The notes under the pieces were generated by a model. The model worked only from the letters and a program-made list of their open reading frames with translations. It made no database searches and was not told where the DNA came from. Below are positions 33,309 through 44,369 of a stretch of DNA of 64,000 bases, piece by piece. Within the stretch, counting starts at the first letter, position 1. Each line of letters starts with the position of its first letter. The stretch is taken from contig NC_058341.1 of assembly GCF_905475395.1 (NCBI RefSeq), positions 63,061,501-63,125,500 of the forward strand, in the 5' to 3' direction. Position numbers and translations under genes: made by a program. Source of the stretch: Chrysoperla carnea (taxonomy: Eukaryota > Arthropoda > Insecta > Neuroptera > Chrysopidae).

Positions 33309-36300
33309 GGCATTGCAGAGAGAGCAACATTGACCTCATTATTGGATGTGACACCAACGCGCACTGCGAGGCGTGGGGCAGCACAGACAATAATGGGAGA
33401 GGGCTCGATCTTCTGGAATACCTTACAGAAGAAAACTTGGATTTCCTGAACAGAGGGTCGGAACCGACCTTCGTCACAGCGGTAAGACAAGAAGTTTTAG
33501 ACCTCACACTTTGCAACAGGAATGTGAGGAGCAGAATCAGAAATTGGAGAGTTTCTGAGGAACCATCGCTATCAGATCACCGACTCATTAGGGCCCAATT
33601 AACGGAGATCTTGAAAGAAACTGAATGGAGAAAAAATCCCAGACAGACTAACTGGATAGGCTACGTAGAGGATCTTAAATCCCTGCTAACGGACTTTCAG
33701 GGTAGGTATGGAACACCGGAGGATCTTGAAAACACGGACCGTGTGCTCAGAGATGCAATTCAGGCTTCATATGAAGAAAACTGTCCTTTGAAAAAGGTGG
33801 GACTGCAAGGTCACCATCTGAAATGGAGCAAGGAGTTAGAACACCTGAAGAGAGGGGTGAGAAAGCTTTTTAACTATAAAGCTAGTCAAAAAGTCTACAG
33901 AGACCTTTTGAGGAAAAACCAGAGGGACTCTTGGAGAGATTTCTGTACCAACACGAAATCTATGTCGGACGTAGCGAAGCTGTCAAAAGTTCTCGCCGGG
34001 AATAAAACCAAGGGGTTAAGGTTTCTGAAAAAAAGTGATGGTACATACACCTCCTCAGCACAGGAAACCTTACAACTCCTAATGGAGAGAAACTTTCCGG
34101 ACATCGAATTTGGGATCCCAGCTGAAGCTGACTTACCGAATCGGAGTAGAAGGAAAAATTGGTCGCTGGCAGCGAAAATTGTAAAACCAGAACTGGTTAA
34201 AAGAGCGGTGAATTCTTTCGAAGCCTTTAAAGCACCAGGACCTGATGGAATATATCCGGTGCTTCTGCAGAAAGGCCTGGAAGTCTTCCTCGGGAAATTG
34301 AGGGGCCTGCTTAGAGGCTGCATCGTGCTAGGCTTCACACCAAGAGAGTGGAAGAGGACTAAGGTTGCCTTCATACCAAAGGTTGGAAAGAAGGATTACA
34401 CTCAAGCAAAAGATTATCGTCCTATCAGTCTGACTTCGTTCTTACTAAAGACCCTGGAAAGATTGGTGGACTGGTATCTGAAGAGAGAGACCCTGCGGGC
34501 CAGTCCCCTACATGAGGAGCAACATGCCTATCAAACAGGCAAATCGCCTTGTAACGAAAACACGGAAACGGCCTTGTATTCAGCTGTTAGCTTCATAGAA
34601 CAACAGATACAAAACAAGGGAGTTTGCCTAGGAGGTTTTCTGGACATCGAAGGAGCTTTCAACAAGACCTCGAGGAGATCCATTGAAGCCGGAGCTAGAA
34701 GACATGATATATCTGAAGAAATAATCCGATGGATCATGAGTACGCTAGACAACAGACAGCTGACTGCGGAATGGCAAGACAGTACAGTGAGAGGAACTGT
34801 GTCTGAAGGTTGCCCGTAAGGAGGGGTGTTGTCGCCTCTCCTATGGAGTTTAGTTGCGGACGAACTGATAGAAAAATTGAACCGTTTTGGAGTCAAAGCT
34901 ATCGGTTATGCAGATGACATTGTCATCCTGGTAAGAGGATCCTTTGAAGAGACACTGCAAGATATCCTTCAACAGGCGCTCGACCAGACGATGGATTGGT
35001 GCAATGAGAATGGTCTCAGCATCCAACCAGAGAAAGTTGGCATCCTAGTCTTCACTAGGAAATACAAGCTGAAACCTCTGAAAAAGATGAGGATCGGAAA
35101 TAGACAGATCGACTATTCGACGGAGATGAAATATCTGGGCATTATCCTGGACAACAGACTCCGATGGAACAAACACCTGGAAGCCACTTGTCGGAAGGCC
35201 ATAGTTACCTTCTGGCAATACAAGAGAGCCTTCGGCCTAAGATGGGGACTGAGACCAGAGCAGCTAATGTGGTTTTACACGGCTATCATAGTTTCCAGGC
35301 TCGGTTATTCTGCCTTGGTCTGGTGGAGTAAAATAGAACAGACAACTGCCGAAAGACAGCTGGAGAGAATCCAGGCTCTCTTTCTGAGAAGTATCTGTGG
35401 AGTCAGCACTCCGACAGCTGCCCTTAGAGCTCTGTTGGATGTATCACAGCTTTCTCTGACCATCAAAAGTACAGCAATGAGGTCTGCATACAGACTACAC
35501 TGTATAGGACAATTGAGAAGATGGAATAGTGACCTGTCCAAACTTTTCAAAGGTAAACTGTTGGCTCTTAAAAACGAACCACAGGACAAAATCAGAATCC
35601 TACCGATGGAGGAGCAACTCTACAAGATATGCCTTCCAACGAGAGAGGACTGGAAGGTCAGCGGAGGACCAAAACATGGCCAAATTTGGTTCACAGGCGG
35701 CTCCAAAACCGCAGAGGGTGTTGGCGCAGGGTTCTGCGGCCCAAGAAGGGCTAATGACACATCCATCAAGTTGGACAGTTACAATACTGTATTCCAGGCG
35801 GAGCTGGTAGCCATCATGAGGTGTGCTGACTACCTCCAATTGGCCAACTTGAGGGATGATGTGATTAGCATCTGCACAGACAGTCAAGCAGCACTCAAAG
35901 CGCTATCAAACTGTACAGTGTCATCGCAACTCGTCAAGGAGACTAGAAACAGTCTAAACAACCTGGCGAGGAACAATAAAGTCAATATTACCTGGATCCC
36001 CGGACACTCTGGCTGGAACGGTAATGAGAGAGCAGACAAGCTGGCCAAACTGGGAACCACCATGGCTCCCACTCAAGAAAAGCTTGCGAGGATGCCATAC
36101 CAAGAAGGTCTTAACAGATTAGAAGATAATCTGAAAAACCAACAATTAAAGACATGGACCAGCTACGAGGGAGGGTGAATCGCCAAAAGCCTGTTGGGTG
36201 AGGGAAACTCGCTCGGTAACAGAGCCGAGGAGATCTTGAAACTAAACAGAGCTGATATCAGAATCATCGTAGAATTACTCACAGGGCATGATAACCTGAA

Positions 36301-36628
36301 CAAGTTCCAACATCAGATCGGAAAAAGACAATCTCCTGCGTGTGACAGATGCGGAATTTCAAAAGAAACATCGATCCATTTTCTCTGTTACTGCCCGGCG
36401 TTCACACAGCAGCGAAAGAAATGGTTTGGTCCGGCCATAGTCGAACCTGAAGAAATTAGGAAACTCAGCGCTAGGCAGATTCTGGGTTTCAGTACATCAG
36501 TTGGTTATAATAGCCACTGAAATGCGTAGCGGGGATAGAGTACAAGGGTCTATTTGGCTAAGTGCTCTGAACCATTGCTTCGAGGCCCGATGCTCGAGCA
36601 TGGCCCGCTAACCTCTATACTCATACTC
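33309..36628 (+). mobile_element. 5'-truncated R1/LOA/I-type non-LTR retrotransposon, unit 1
   Basis: Begins inside the apurinic-type endonuclease (DLIIGCDTNAHCEAWGSTDN ... LSDHRLI). It continues with reverse transcriptase motifs VAFIPKVGKKDYTQAKDYRP, GGFLDIEGAFNKTS, GYADDIVILVRG and MKYLGIILDNRLRWNKHLE, then RNase H (QAELVAI, TDSQAAL, PGHSGWNGNERADKLAK), then a C-terminal C-x2-C...H....C segment (CDRCGISKETSIHFLCYC). A 13-bp target duplication ATGTTTTGATTCA flanks it (33296-33308 and 36629-36641), proving a 5'-truncated insertion. It is inactive: a stop replaces Gln in the RT (34817), another stop lies at 36176, and the first RNase H aspartate (FTDGSK) is glycine. The element has no promoter here. 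Confidence 0.92.
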
Positions 36629-36641
36629 ATGTTTTGATTCA

Positions 36642-37525
36642 AGTTCAAAATTTACTGAAACTACCAATTGAATATCCTAACATACACAACAATTTTGGGA
36701 GTCCATTTAGGCCACTTTGGGAATTGTATTAGATGATTGTCATGGAACCGAAGGAGAAAACTGAGGCACAAATATTAAAAAACTAAAATCCGTTTAAGGT
36801 TGAAGATATTTTCAACATATCTAACCCAACAGCTATAAAACAATTGACAACCTATTTAAAATATAACATAGACGCCTACCTGTATTATAATTAAGCATAT
36901 CAATGTGCCAGTTACACTAATCAAAATTTCTTAATAATTTCAATAAATTAATTATTGGTATTAAAGGGAATAAATAGTATATTACACATCTAGGGAGCAA
37001 AAGTATAGAATGTCTGAGATCTCATGATCCTTGTCGCGCGAGGGGAAGTCGAGGGTGACAATCATTTCCTGTTAATATCTTACTCAATAAGTTTAGTTAA
37101 TTTTTTGTATACCATGTATATAAATGTATCAAGGTATATTAAGTTTAGTCCCAAGTTTGTAACGCTTAAAAATATTGATGCTACAAACAAAATTTTGCTA
37201 TACGTGTTCATAAAATCCATTTCCTGTTGTCCGTCCGTCTGTCTGTAAACATGATAACTCAAAAACGAAATGAGAAAAAATGTTTTAATGTAAAAAATGT
37301 TTCTTATCATAAAATAAATAACTCTTGTTTGAAACATTTTTTCGTAAAAACACTGCTTACCCGTCAGAGCGCAAATTAGGTTAGAAACATTATATAGTAT
37401 GTATATACAGGTGACTATTGTTTATACTTAAATTACGTTACATATATTATGCATGTGTTTTTTTGTTAATCTTTCTTTATTTAGGTCAGGTTAGGCTGTT
37501 ATATTGGCTGTCCATGTAGGACAAC
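36642..37525. other. Intergenic DNA with a reversed DR1 copy, unit 1
   Basis: About 37085-37385 matches DR1 on the minus strand (ataccatgtatataaatgta, then the GTCCGTCCGTCTGTCTG tract). About 36985-37070 repeats the 'ctagggagcaaaagta' sequence of 32344. The last 40 bp (aggtcaggttaggctgttat) resemble the 3' end of the retroelement at 16569. No gene. Confidence 0.55.
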
Positions 37526-37973
37526 TGTGGTAACAGCAACAACCTTTGACTATGAATACACTTTGTATTCATATCTTTCTTAATTACTTTTTTGCTATGG
37601 TTAGTCAACCATACTCTAGAACTTTCTTTGAATGTCTCGATATTATGGTTGTTTCTGTCACACACATAAACGACCTACTTTACTTTATTCGAGAACATAT
37701 ATTCATCCTTTTTATATTTATGTTCGATTGTATTCAAATCAGCGATTTTACATTTATTCCAGATATTTCTAGCATCTCTTTTCTTTCGATACAACATACT
37801 ATATAAAGCAGAGCAGGCAACGCTTTTAGTCAGTACAATAAATAAGTTCATTTTAATCAAGTTAACAATCAAAAATAGTGCAAGCTCTTGTGGATCAATT
37901 ATTGTAGTGAAATTTTTTAAACGTCAATAAAACCAATAGTTTTTTTTTTTTGTGATATAAATTGTTCACTACA
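37526..37973 (+). repeat. 5' LTR of a Ty3/gypsy-type element, unit 1
   Basis: Inferred ends TGTGGTAAC ... GTTCACTACA are short inverted repeats (TGTRGTRA). The LTR holds a TATA box (tatataaag) and an arthropod-type start (TCAGT) about 30 bp on. A polyadenylation signal (gtcaataaaacc) follows near the end. Right after it comes 'ttggtgaccccgac', the primer-binding site. No 3' LTR is present. Confidence 0.7.
37800..37834 (+). promoter_or_regulatory. TATA box and TCAGT initiator in the LTR, unit 1
   Basis: TATATAAAG at 37800-37808 and TCAGT at 37830-37834, with the usual spacing of about 30 bp. The same pair occurs in unit 2 at 56452 and 56482. Confidence 0.6.
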
Positions 37974-37976
37974 AAT

Positions 37977-37989
37977 TGGTGACCCCGAC
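37977..37989 (+). other. Primer-binding site matching tRNA-Trp, unit 1
   Basis: TGGTGACCCCGAC complements the known 3' end of insect tRNA-Trp (GTCGGGGTCACCA). Use of tRNA-Trp is characteristic of the Kabuki/CsRn1 group of Ty3/gypsy elements. In unit 2 the match is cut to TGGTGACCCC followed by a duplicated segment. Confidence 0.65.
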
Positions 37990-38043
37990 TACTGCAGGCG
38001 CAACAATTAAAGCTGCAACAATCCGAATCGAATAACGACAACA

Positions 38044-39062
38044 ATGCCTGACGACGAAAACAATCAGGCTGAGTTAAATAATGCGTCAGCAAATTTACCA
38101 CAACATAACGAAACAGAACTGAACGTCCTGACCAAAACTTCCGTCAAAATTCCAATGTTTTGGGACAAAAACCTCAAAATCTGGTTCAGGCAATTAGAGG
38201 CAACTTTTTTCACGGCCGGCGTTACAACCGACTTGACCAAGTTCAACTACATCGTCGCCGCCATCGACGGATCGGTTTTCGAGCGCATACAGGATTTTTT
38301 CGACAACGAACCACTGACAAACAAGTACGAAACCCTCAAGCAAAGATTGATCAATGAGTTTTCGGATTCAAACAACAAAACGAGTGAGAACGCTTCTTAC
38401 TGAACTAGAGCTGGGTGATCAAAAACCCACAGTACTCCTACGACGAATGCGTGCCCTAGCAGATGCCAACATCAGTGACGAATTCCTCAAACCAATGTTC
38501 CTCAACAGACTTCCAAGTTCAGCTAAACAAATTCTATCCATCAGCTCAGACAGCCTAAATAAGATCGCCGAAATGGCGGACAAACTACTCGACGCCGCAC
38601 CAATCAATTACAAGCAGCTCAGAGGTCACAGGCGATTTACGACAGCAAATACACGAGTTGACAGCTGAGATTTGACGGTTAAAATTCAATCGAAGTCATT
38701 CACGATCTCGTTCACGCAATAACTATCAGTCACGATGCCGATCACCATCGCCCGACATATGCTACTACCACAGACGCTTCAGAAGAAAAGCCCGAAAATG
38801 CCATGTCGCTTTACGGGTCAAGTACAGCAATCGAAAACGAGAAAGCCAGTCACTAGAGGTGACCAGTGACCCAGGCCTCAAACCTCAGCGTCGCCTATTT
38901 ATTTTCGATCGATCAACCGCTTAGAATTTCCTGATTGACACAGGAGCAGACATCAGCGTGCTACCAACCAAAAACAAAGTCTACAATGCTCCAGCCGAAT
39001 TCAAGCTATAAGCAGCAAATGGAACAACAATCAACACATACGGCGAACAGACCTTACAGATA
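38044..39062 (+). pseudogene. Gag-protease remnant of a Kabuki/CsRn1-like element, unit 1
   Basis: Gag begins MPDDENNQAELNNA and continues PMFWDKNLKIWFRQLEATFF. After a frameshift at about 38385 it goes on as TLLTELELGDQKPTVLLRRM and DEFLKPMFLNRLPSSAKQIL. Further along come an Arg/Ser-rich stretch, a CYYHRRF...KCHVA segment (the unusual Cys/His motif of this group, incomplete), and the protease core NFLIDTGADISVLP. Stops interrupt it before the protease (TAG at about 38922) and after FKL (39009). It breaks off near 39062 at a (TA)n tract and a foldback terminus fragment. Reverse transcriptase, RNase H, integrase and 3' LTR are missing. Confidence 0.82.
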
Positions 39063-39100
39063 GATTTGTTATTTTATATATATATTTTTTATATATATAT

Positions 39101-39397
39101 ATAAAATTGTTATTTTTCACTCAAACTATTTCCATTCATTTGGGAATCGTTTGGGAGGATTTAAGAATATAATTTTAGAATTTGGGAATTATTAGTTTTC
39201 CTGTAATTAATGATTCTTTTTTCAGCGTATAGTTAGCAGGTAGGAAATTAAATTCACTTAATTTTTATGTTATTCGAAAGGAAATCATTTGGGAATTACA
39301 ATAAACACGGTTTCAGAGTTTGGGAATGTATAATTAATTAATTACACCTATTTTTTAGTTGATTGATAGGTTATGTTAATTAAACGTACACCTGAAC
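39101..39397 (+). mobile_element. Solo fragment of the foldback left terminus, unit 1
   Basis: Matches the left terminus from 'ataaaattgttatttttcac' through the rest of the 250-bp monomer and on into 'ttgattgataggttatgtta', ending at 'cgtacacctgaac'. It lacks the first about 20 bases (GCTCCGTATA...), which are replaced by (TA)n. It sits next to the broken gag-protease remnant in the same orientation as the left terminus. Confidence 0.85.
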
Positions 39398-39975
39398 AAC
39401 CAACAACCATTGAAATGGATAAATTATTATCAAAACTAATAGATGGCCCTACACGAATATAACGTGTAGAGCCACCTGGAGAAAGGCACCTTCAGAGAAC
39501 GAAAATAGTAAAAATTTTACAGGGAGTTGCAGATCTGTTTTTAATTAAAAATTATAATCTTTGACAAGTAAGAATAAAATTTTTCGATATCTAGAGTAAA
39601 GTTTTTGAAAATACCGATATATTCTCGGTTATTTGTTTATACCATAGAGATGCAGTGTTGCAAGCTCAGCAATTTTATTCTTCTTTAAATCGGCAAAAAA
39701 AATGTTCCCAACAAACAAAATTTTTGAGAGGGCAAATAATTTAATATTTTAATGGCAATGGTAAAAATAGAAAAGTTTTATGGTAAAAATAGAAAAGTAT
39801 TTTAGTAATAATGCTGTCTAGTAGCTTTTTGTGGTTTTCTATCATCTGTTTAGTGGTCTTGAGAATTGAAAGTTGGCAACCGTGTTTATAGGTTTTTACC
39901 ATTGACGTTTCATATAACTGAAATGTCAATCAGTCGGTTTTTATAGCACGGTCGTATATACGACCGTGGTTTATA
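39398..39975. other. Right-hand end of unit 1
   Basis: The first about 125 bp (caacaaccattgaaatggat to 'gtaaaaattttaca') recur at 63288-63408. The rest is AT-rich. A perfect 22-bp palindrome (half: CACGGTCGTAT) lies at 39947-39968, seven bases from the duplication junction. No gene. Confidence 0.6.
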
Positions 39976-40602
39976 GCTCCGTATACTTAGCAGATAAAAT
40001 TGTTATTTTTCACTCAAACTATTTCCATTCATTTGGGAACCGTTTGGGAGGATTTGGGAATATAATTTTAGAATTTGGGAATTATTAGTTTTCCTGTAAT
40101 TAATGATTCTTTTTTCAGCGTATAGTTAGCAGGTAGGAAATTAAATCCACTTAATTTTTATGTTATTCGAAAGGAAATCATTTGGGAATTACGATAAACA
40201 CGGTTTCGGAGTTTGGGAATGTATAATTAATTAATTACACCTATTTTTTAGTTGATTGATAGGTTATGTTAATTAACCGTACACCTGAACCATTAATTGT
40301 TATATAGCAGTATGGCGCCAATATTCAAATATTACTGAATAATTTATTTTATAATTTATGCAAATGTTAAGTTTAATTTTTCATTAAAACTTTTCTTATT
40401 CAATTGGGAATCGTTTGGGAAGACTTAGGAATATATATAATTTTATTATTTAGAACTGATTAGTTTTCATTTAATTAATTAGTTCTTCAAAGCGTATACT
40501 TAGAAGATAAAAAATTAAATTTTTCATCATTTCTTCGTTATTTGAAAATAATTTACATGGTGACTAATCTAATTAATTTGGGAATCACATTTAGGCATGG
40601 CA

Positions 40603-40868
40603 GGTTGGCCATGCCTTTAATGGGGTCGAGTTAGGACGGGTCTGCGGGTTTTTGGCCCTTGCGTTCACTCTGTGATTGAATTCACCCTGTAATCAACAGG
40701 TTGGCCATGCCTTTAATGGGGTCGAGTAAGGACGGGTCTGCGGGTTTTTGGCCCTTGCGTTCACTCTGTGATTGAATTCACCCGTGATCAACAGGTTGGC
40801 CATGCCTTTAATGGGGTCGAGTTAAGACGGGTCTGCGGGTTTTTGGCCCTTGCGTTCACTCTTTGATT
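40603..40868 (+). repeat. Three tandem 95/96-bp GC-rich repeats (element 2)
   Basis: Same array as 22328-22594, with the same number of units, in unit 2. Confidence 0.9.
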
Positions 40869-41642
40869 TGATGTCAATCATACTTTTAACGGGATCGAGT
40901 TAGCATGAGTATCGTAAATTAATAGTTGTTTTTGGCTTTCATACTATCCATTAATTGTGTCGTCAACCCTATTTTTGCATGTTTACACAAACAAGATAGA
41001 TGTCACATGTTGACGCCATATTTATTTTGAAACTTAATACTTAAATATTTAAAAATATTATTTTATTGAATATATTTTTATAATTTTTGTATAATTTTAA
41101 CATATTTAATAATAAAAAAGGTAAATAAAATACCAAAAAATAATAATAAATAATAAATAAGGTAAATAAAACATATGTTTAATTAACTTAACCCATATAT
41201 TCCATTTTAGGCATAAATATAACTTGTATTAACCAAGAAAATTCATATTTTCAAAAAGCATATTTTCCTGAATTAAAGAATTTTTCGGTATCGTCGCATA
41301 CAGGTTCATAATCTGCATGAAAAATGCTTGAAAATGTTTTTTTTCCTAGGATGTTTTATAAGAAAAAGTGCTAAAACTGAACTTTTACCAAAATTAAAAA
41401 ATATGATACGTAAAATTGAACTCAAGTAAGAAAAACTAATTTTTGAAAACTATGCACTTTTTAGAATTATTTTATGCAAAAAAAATTGGTCGTTACTGTG
41501 GTTTTTGTAAAAATATTTGAGTTCAATTTTAGGAAAGTCATACTTTTATGTCATTTAAATTACATACTTGTTTTATGATAAATAATTAATTATTGATACA
41601 ATATTAATTATTTCATACTTATAATTACTTATAATTACTAAA

Positions 41643-42230
41643 ACAAGTGAAAAGAAACAATTGACTGAGTTAATTGTTGAAATACCATGTATAGACAGTG
41701 TTCATGCGCAATCGTTTGTTTTTTTGACGTCACGTAAATAACAAAAGATATTCACTTTTAAATAGCTACACACACACTGATATTCCTATATTAATACATA
41801 CTATAAAATTTCCGCCTAATTGGCGCCCTCACGGGTAAACGGTGATGTTTACGAAAAAATGTTTCAAACAAAAGTTGTTTAATTTTTTATAAGAAACATT
41901 TTTTACATTAAACTTTTGTTCTATCTCTAACGGTTTACAAGATGGGTCCTACGGACCCAAGACCCAATTGACCTATGATGCTCATTTACGAACTTGACCT
42001 CAATTTTTACGCCCTGAGTACGCTGTAAAAATTTCAGCTCGATATCTTTTTTCGTTTTTGAGTTATCGTGTCCACAGACGGACGGACGGACGGACAACCG
42101 GAAATGGACTAATTAGGTGATTTTATGAACAGCTATGACAAAATTTTTTTTCTAGCATCATTATTTTTAAGCGTTACAAACTTGGGACTAAACTTAATAT
42201 ACTATGTATATTTCATATATGCATGGTATA
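41643..42230 (+). repeat. DR1 dispersed repeat, full copy inside element 2
   Basis: Counterpart of 23368-23954 in unit 2. Confidence 0.8.
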
Positions 42231-42494
42231 AAAAATATTAGTATGTATGATTCTCTATAAAAATTAATTAGATGTACTACCGAATTTGACATGGCATCCA
42301 TCCTTAAACCTTGAAAAAATATTAAAAATATAGAGCTCAAACTAGTTTGACTTAAATAATAATATTGTAGATAAAATATATCATCTTATTTGTTTAAAAT
42401 CTGATTAAAATCTTGTCTTAAAATGGGAAATATAAATTATAATATGTTGATATGTTATTAATTTAATAATGTTATAATTTTTAGTGCTTTAATT

Positions 42495-44369
42495 ATGGAT
42501 CGTCGTAATAATCGGGGTAGAAGGCGCCGTTTAATTCCTGCGATTCGTCATGGAAAACTGGAAACAGCAAGGGAGTTAATAAATTCTTACGAGCTGCCAT
42601 GTTCAGAATCATCGCCAAAAGGATATGATTTACTTTGTGATGCTCTTGATAATAAGCATTCGGAGGTGGCTAAATTACTTTTAACAAGCGGCACTGCAGT
42701 CAACAGTAAAGAAAACAACTATCAAAGCACTTCTGAGACTCCCCTTCATTTTGCTGTTATGAATGGTGATATAGAAATTATGAAGATGCTTCTAGTCAGA
42801 CGTGCTAATATTAATGCTCAAAATATCTATGGCCAAACTCCACTCCATAAAGCGATTGAAAAGAATGATCGAGTAGAAATTATCGAATTACTTTTAAAAC
42901 ATGAAGCTGATGTTAATGTTAAAGATCGTAATGATCAAACTCCACTTTATGTTTCGATTAAAAATAATCGATTAGAAATTATTGAATTACTTTTAAAACA
43001 TAATGCTGATGTTAATGTTGAAGACGAAGACAGAAACACCCCACTATTTTATGCTATTCAAAATCCAAATTTAAAAATTACCAAGCTACTTTTAGATAAT
43101 GGAGCAAATGTTAAAGATTATCCCGAGCTATTGAATATTGCTGTTAAGAGGGGATGCACGGAAATCGTTGAACTTCTTTTGCAACATAATGCTGATGTTA
43201 ACGCTACCGATGAAAACGGTTACACAGCATTGCTTTCAACTTTAAGTGATTTTTATCAAGATTTTTGTAAATTACGTCCTGATAGAGATTCTTATGTTAA
43301 TAATATAAAGAGGAAAATTACTAAATTGCTTCTTAATCATGGTGCTAATGTAGACGCTGAAACTCGAGGTGGTTGGACGGCACTTCATTTTGCTGTCTAC
43401 AATGGATATTCACAAGTTGTTGAAGTTCTTTTAGAATATAATGCAAATGTCAATGTTAGAGAAAAAAAAAATCTCGAGACACCACTCCATATGTCTGCAC
43501 GAAGAAAAAATGTAGAAATTTGTGAAATGCTTTTGAATAAAGGAGATGACGTAGATGCTGGGGAACGGAATGGATTGACAGCGTTGCACATTGCAACACT
43601 AGAAGGTTCCAACGAGATTGTAAAACTATTGCTTGAACGTGGTGCCGAAGTTGATTCTAAAACTAAATATAATATTACACCCCTGTATTTGAGTGCTCAA
43701 AGAGGTCAACAGGAAATCATTGAAACTCTCTTGAAATTTGGTGCTGATATTAATTGTAGAAATATGGATGGCAATAGAGCACTCCACATTGCATCTCAAT
43801 TTGGGCATGTTAAAGTTGTCACAACTCTCCTGGAGTATGGCTGTGATATTAATTCTAGAGATATAGATGGCAGAACAGCACTCCACATTGCATCTCACTT
43901 GGGGCATAATGAAGTTGTTACAACTCTCTTGGAGTATGGCTGTGATATTAATTCTAGAGACAAGGTTGGCAATATAGCACTCCACATCGCTTCTCACCAA
44001 GGGCATAATGAAATTGTTACAACTCTCTTGGAGTATGGATCTGATATCAATATTATGACTTACAACAATCTTACACCTCTTGATTATGCTAAAACTGCTG
44101 AAAAAGCTAAAACTATTGAAATTCTTAAACGCCACATAGTTCAAATGAAAACCGCCAATTTATATGTTAGTCAACAAAATTTGCGTTCAGTTGATGAAAT
44201 TTCCTTTCCTGATTTTCAGGAAAAATGTGAGAATGAAATAACAAGCATTAAGAGCGAGAAGATGAATAATTATAATATTTCATTTTATGATATCTTGACA
44301 AAGAACACTGACTCATTAGCAATATGTTTAATTGTTTTATTTATGATAATCTTTTTTCATGTAAATTAA
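42495..44369 (+). CDS. Ankyrin-repeat protein with C-terminal membrane anchor
   Basis: 624 codons, intact. A short arginine-rich N-terminus (MDRRNNRGRRRR) leads into about 15-16 ankyrin repeats covering residues 14 to about 565. Examples are TPLHFAVMNGDIEIMKMLLV, ALHIASHLGHNEVVTTLLEY and DINSRD at the turns; three adjacent repeats near residues 455-550 are almost identical, a sign of recent internal duplication. After a charged linker, residues about 605-620 (SLAICLIVLFMIIFFHVN) form one hydrophobic helix at the very C-terminus. There is no signal peptide, so a tail-anchored protein facing the cytosol is likely. Ankyrin repeats bind other proteins; the partner is unknown. The gene lies alone inside the foldback-like element. 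AATAAA-type signals follow near 44620. An upstream leader exon is possible (acceptor-like atttttag just before the ATG). Confidence 0.85.
   Translation: MDRRNNRGRRRRLIPAIRHGKLETARELINSYELPCSESSPKGYDLLCDALDNKHSEVAKLLLTSGTAVNSKENNYQSTSETPLHFAVMNGDIEIMKMLLVRRANINAQNIYGQTPLHKAIEKNDRVEIIELLLKHEADVNVKDRNDQTPLYVSIKNNRLEIIELLLKHNADVNVEDEDRNTPLFYAIQNPNLKITKLLLDNGANVKDYPELLNIAVKRGCTEIVELLLQHNADVNATDENGYTALLSTLSDFYQDFCKLRPDRDSYVNNIKRKITKLLLNHGANVDAETRGGWTALHFAVYNGYSQVVEVLLEYNANVNVREKKNLETPLHMSARRKNVEICEMLLNKGDDVDAGERNGLTALHIATLEGSNEIVKLLLERGAEVDSKTKYNITPLYLSAQRGQQEIIETLLKFGADINCRNMDGNRALHIASQFGHVKVVTTLLEYGCDINSRDIDGRTALHIASHLGHNEVVTTLLEYGCDINSRDKVGNIALHIASHQGHNEIVTTLLEYGSDINIMTYNNLTPLDYAKTAEKAKTIEILKRHIVQMKTANLYVSQQNLRSVDEISFPDFQEKCENEITSIKSEKMNNYNISFYDILTKNTDSLAICLIVLFMIIFFHVN

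Larger units (their letters stand above)
20706..39975 (+). repeat. Tandem segmental duplication, unit 1 (19.3 kb)
   Basis: Nearly identical in order and sequence to 39976-58632. Both units start at the same base of the foldback terminus (GCTCCGTATACTTAGCAGAT) and end at 'gaccgtggtttata'. Unit 1 is longer because it has four more 250-bp terminal monomers and 672 bp more zinc-finger coding sequence, but it lacks a 1 kb segment found in unit 2. Confidence 0.95.

Noticed and set aside
33895-34374. 159-codon minus-strand ORF inside the retroelement (also 52536-53015)
   Set aside because: Antisense of the reverse transcriptase coding frame; composition follows the sense frame.
37024-37337. ORFs on both strands near the reversed DR1 copy (also 55676-55989)
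   Set aside because: They lie in the dispersed repeat and are conserved only because the whole unit is duplicated.
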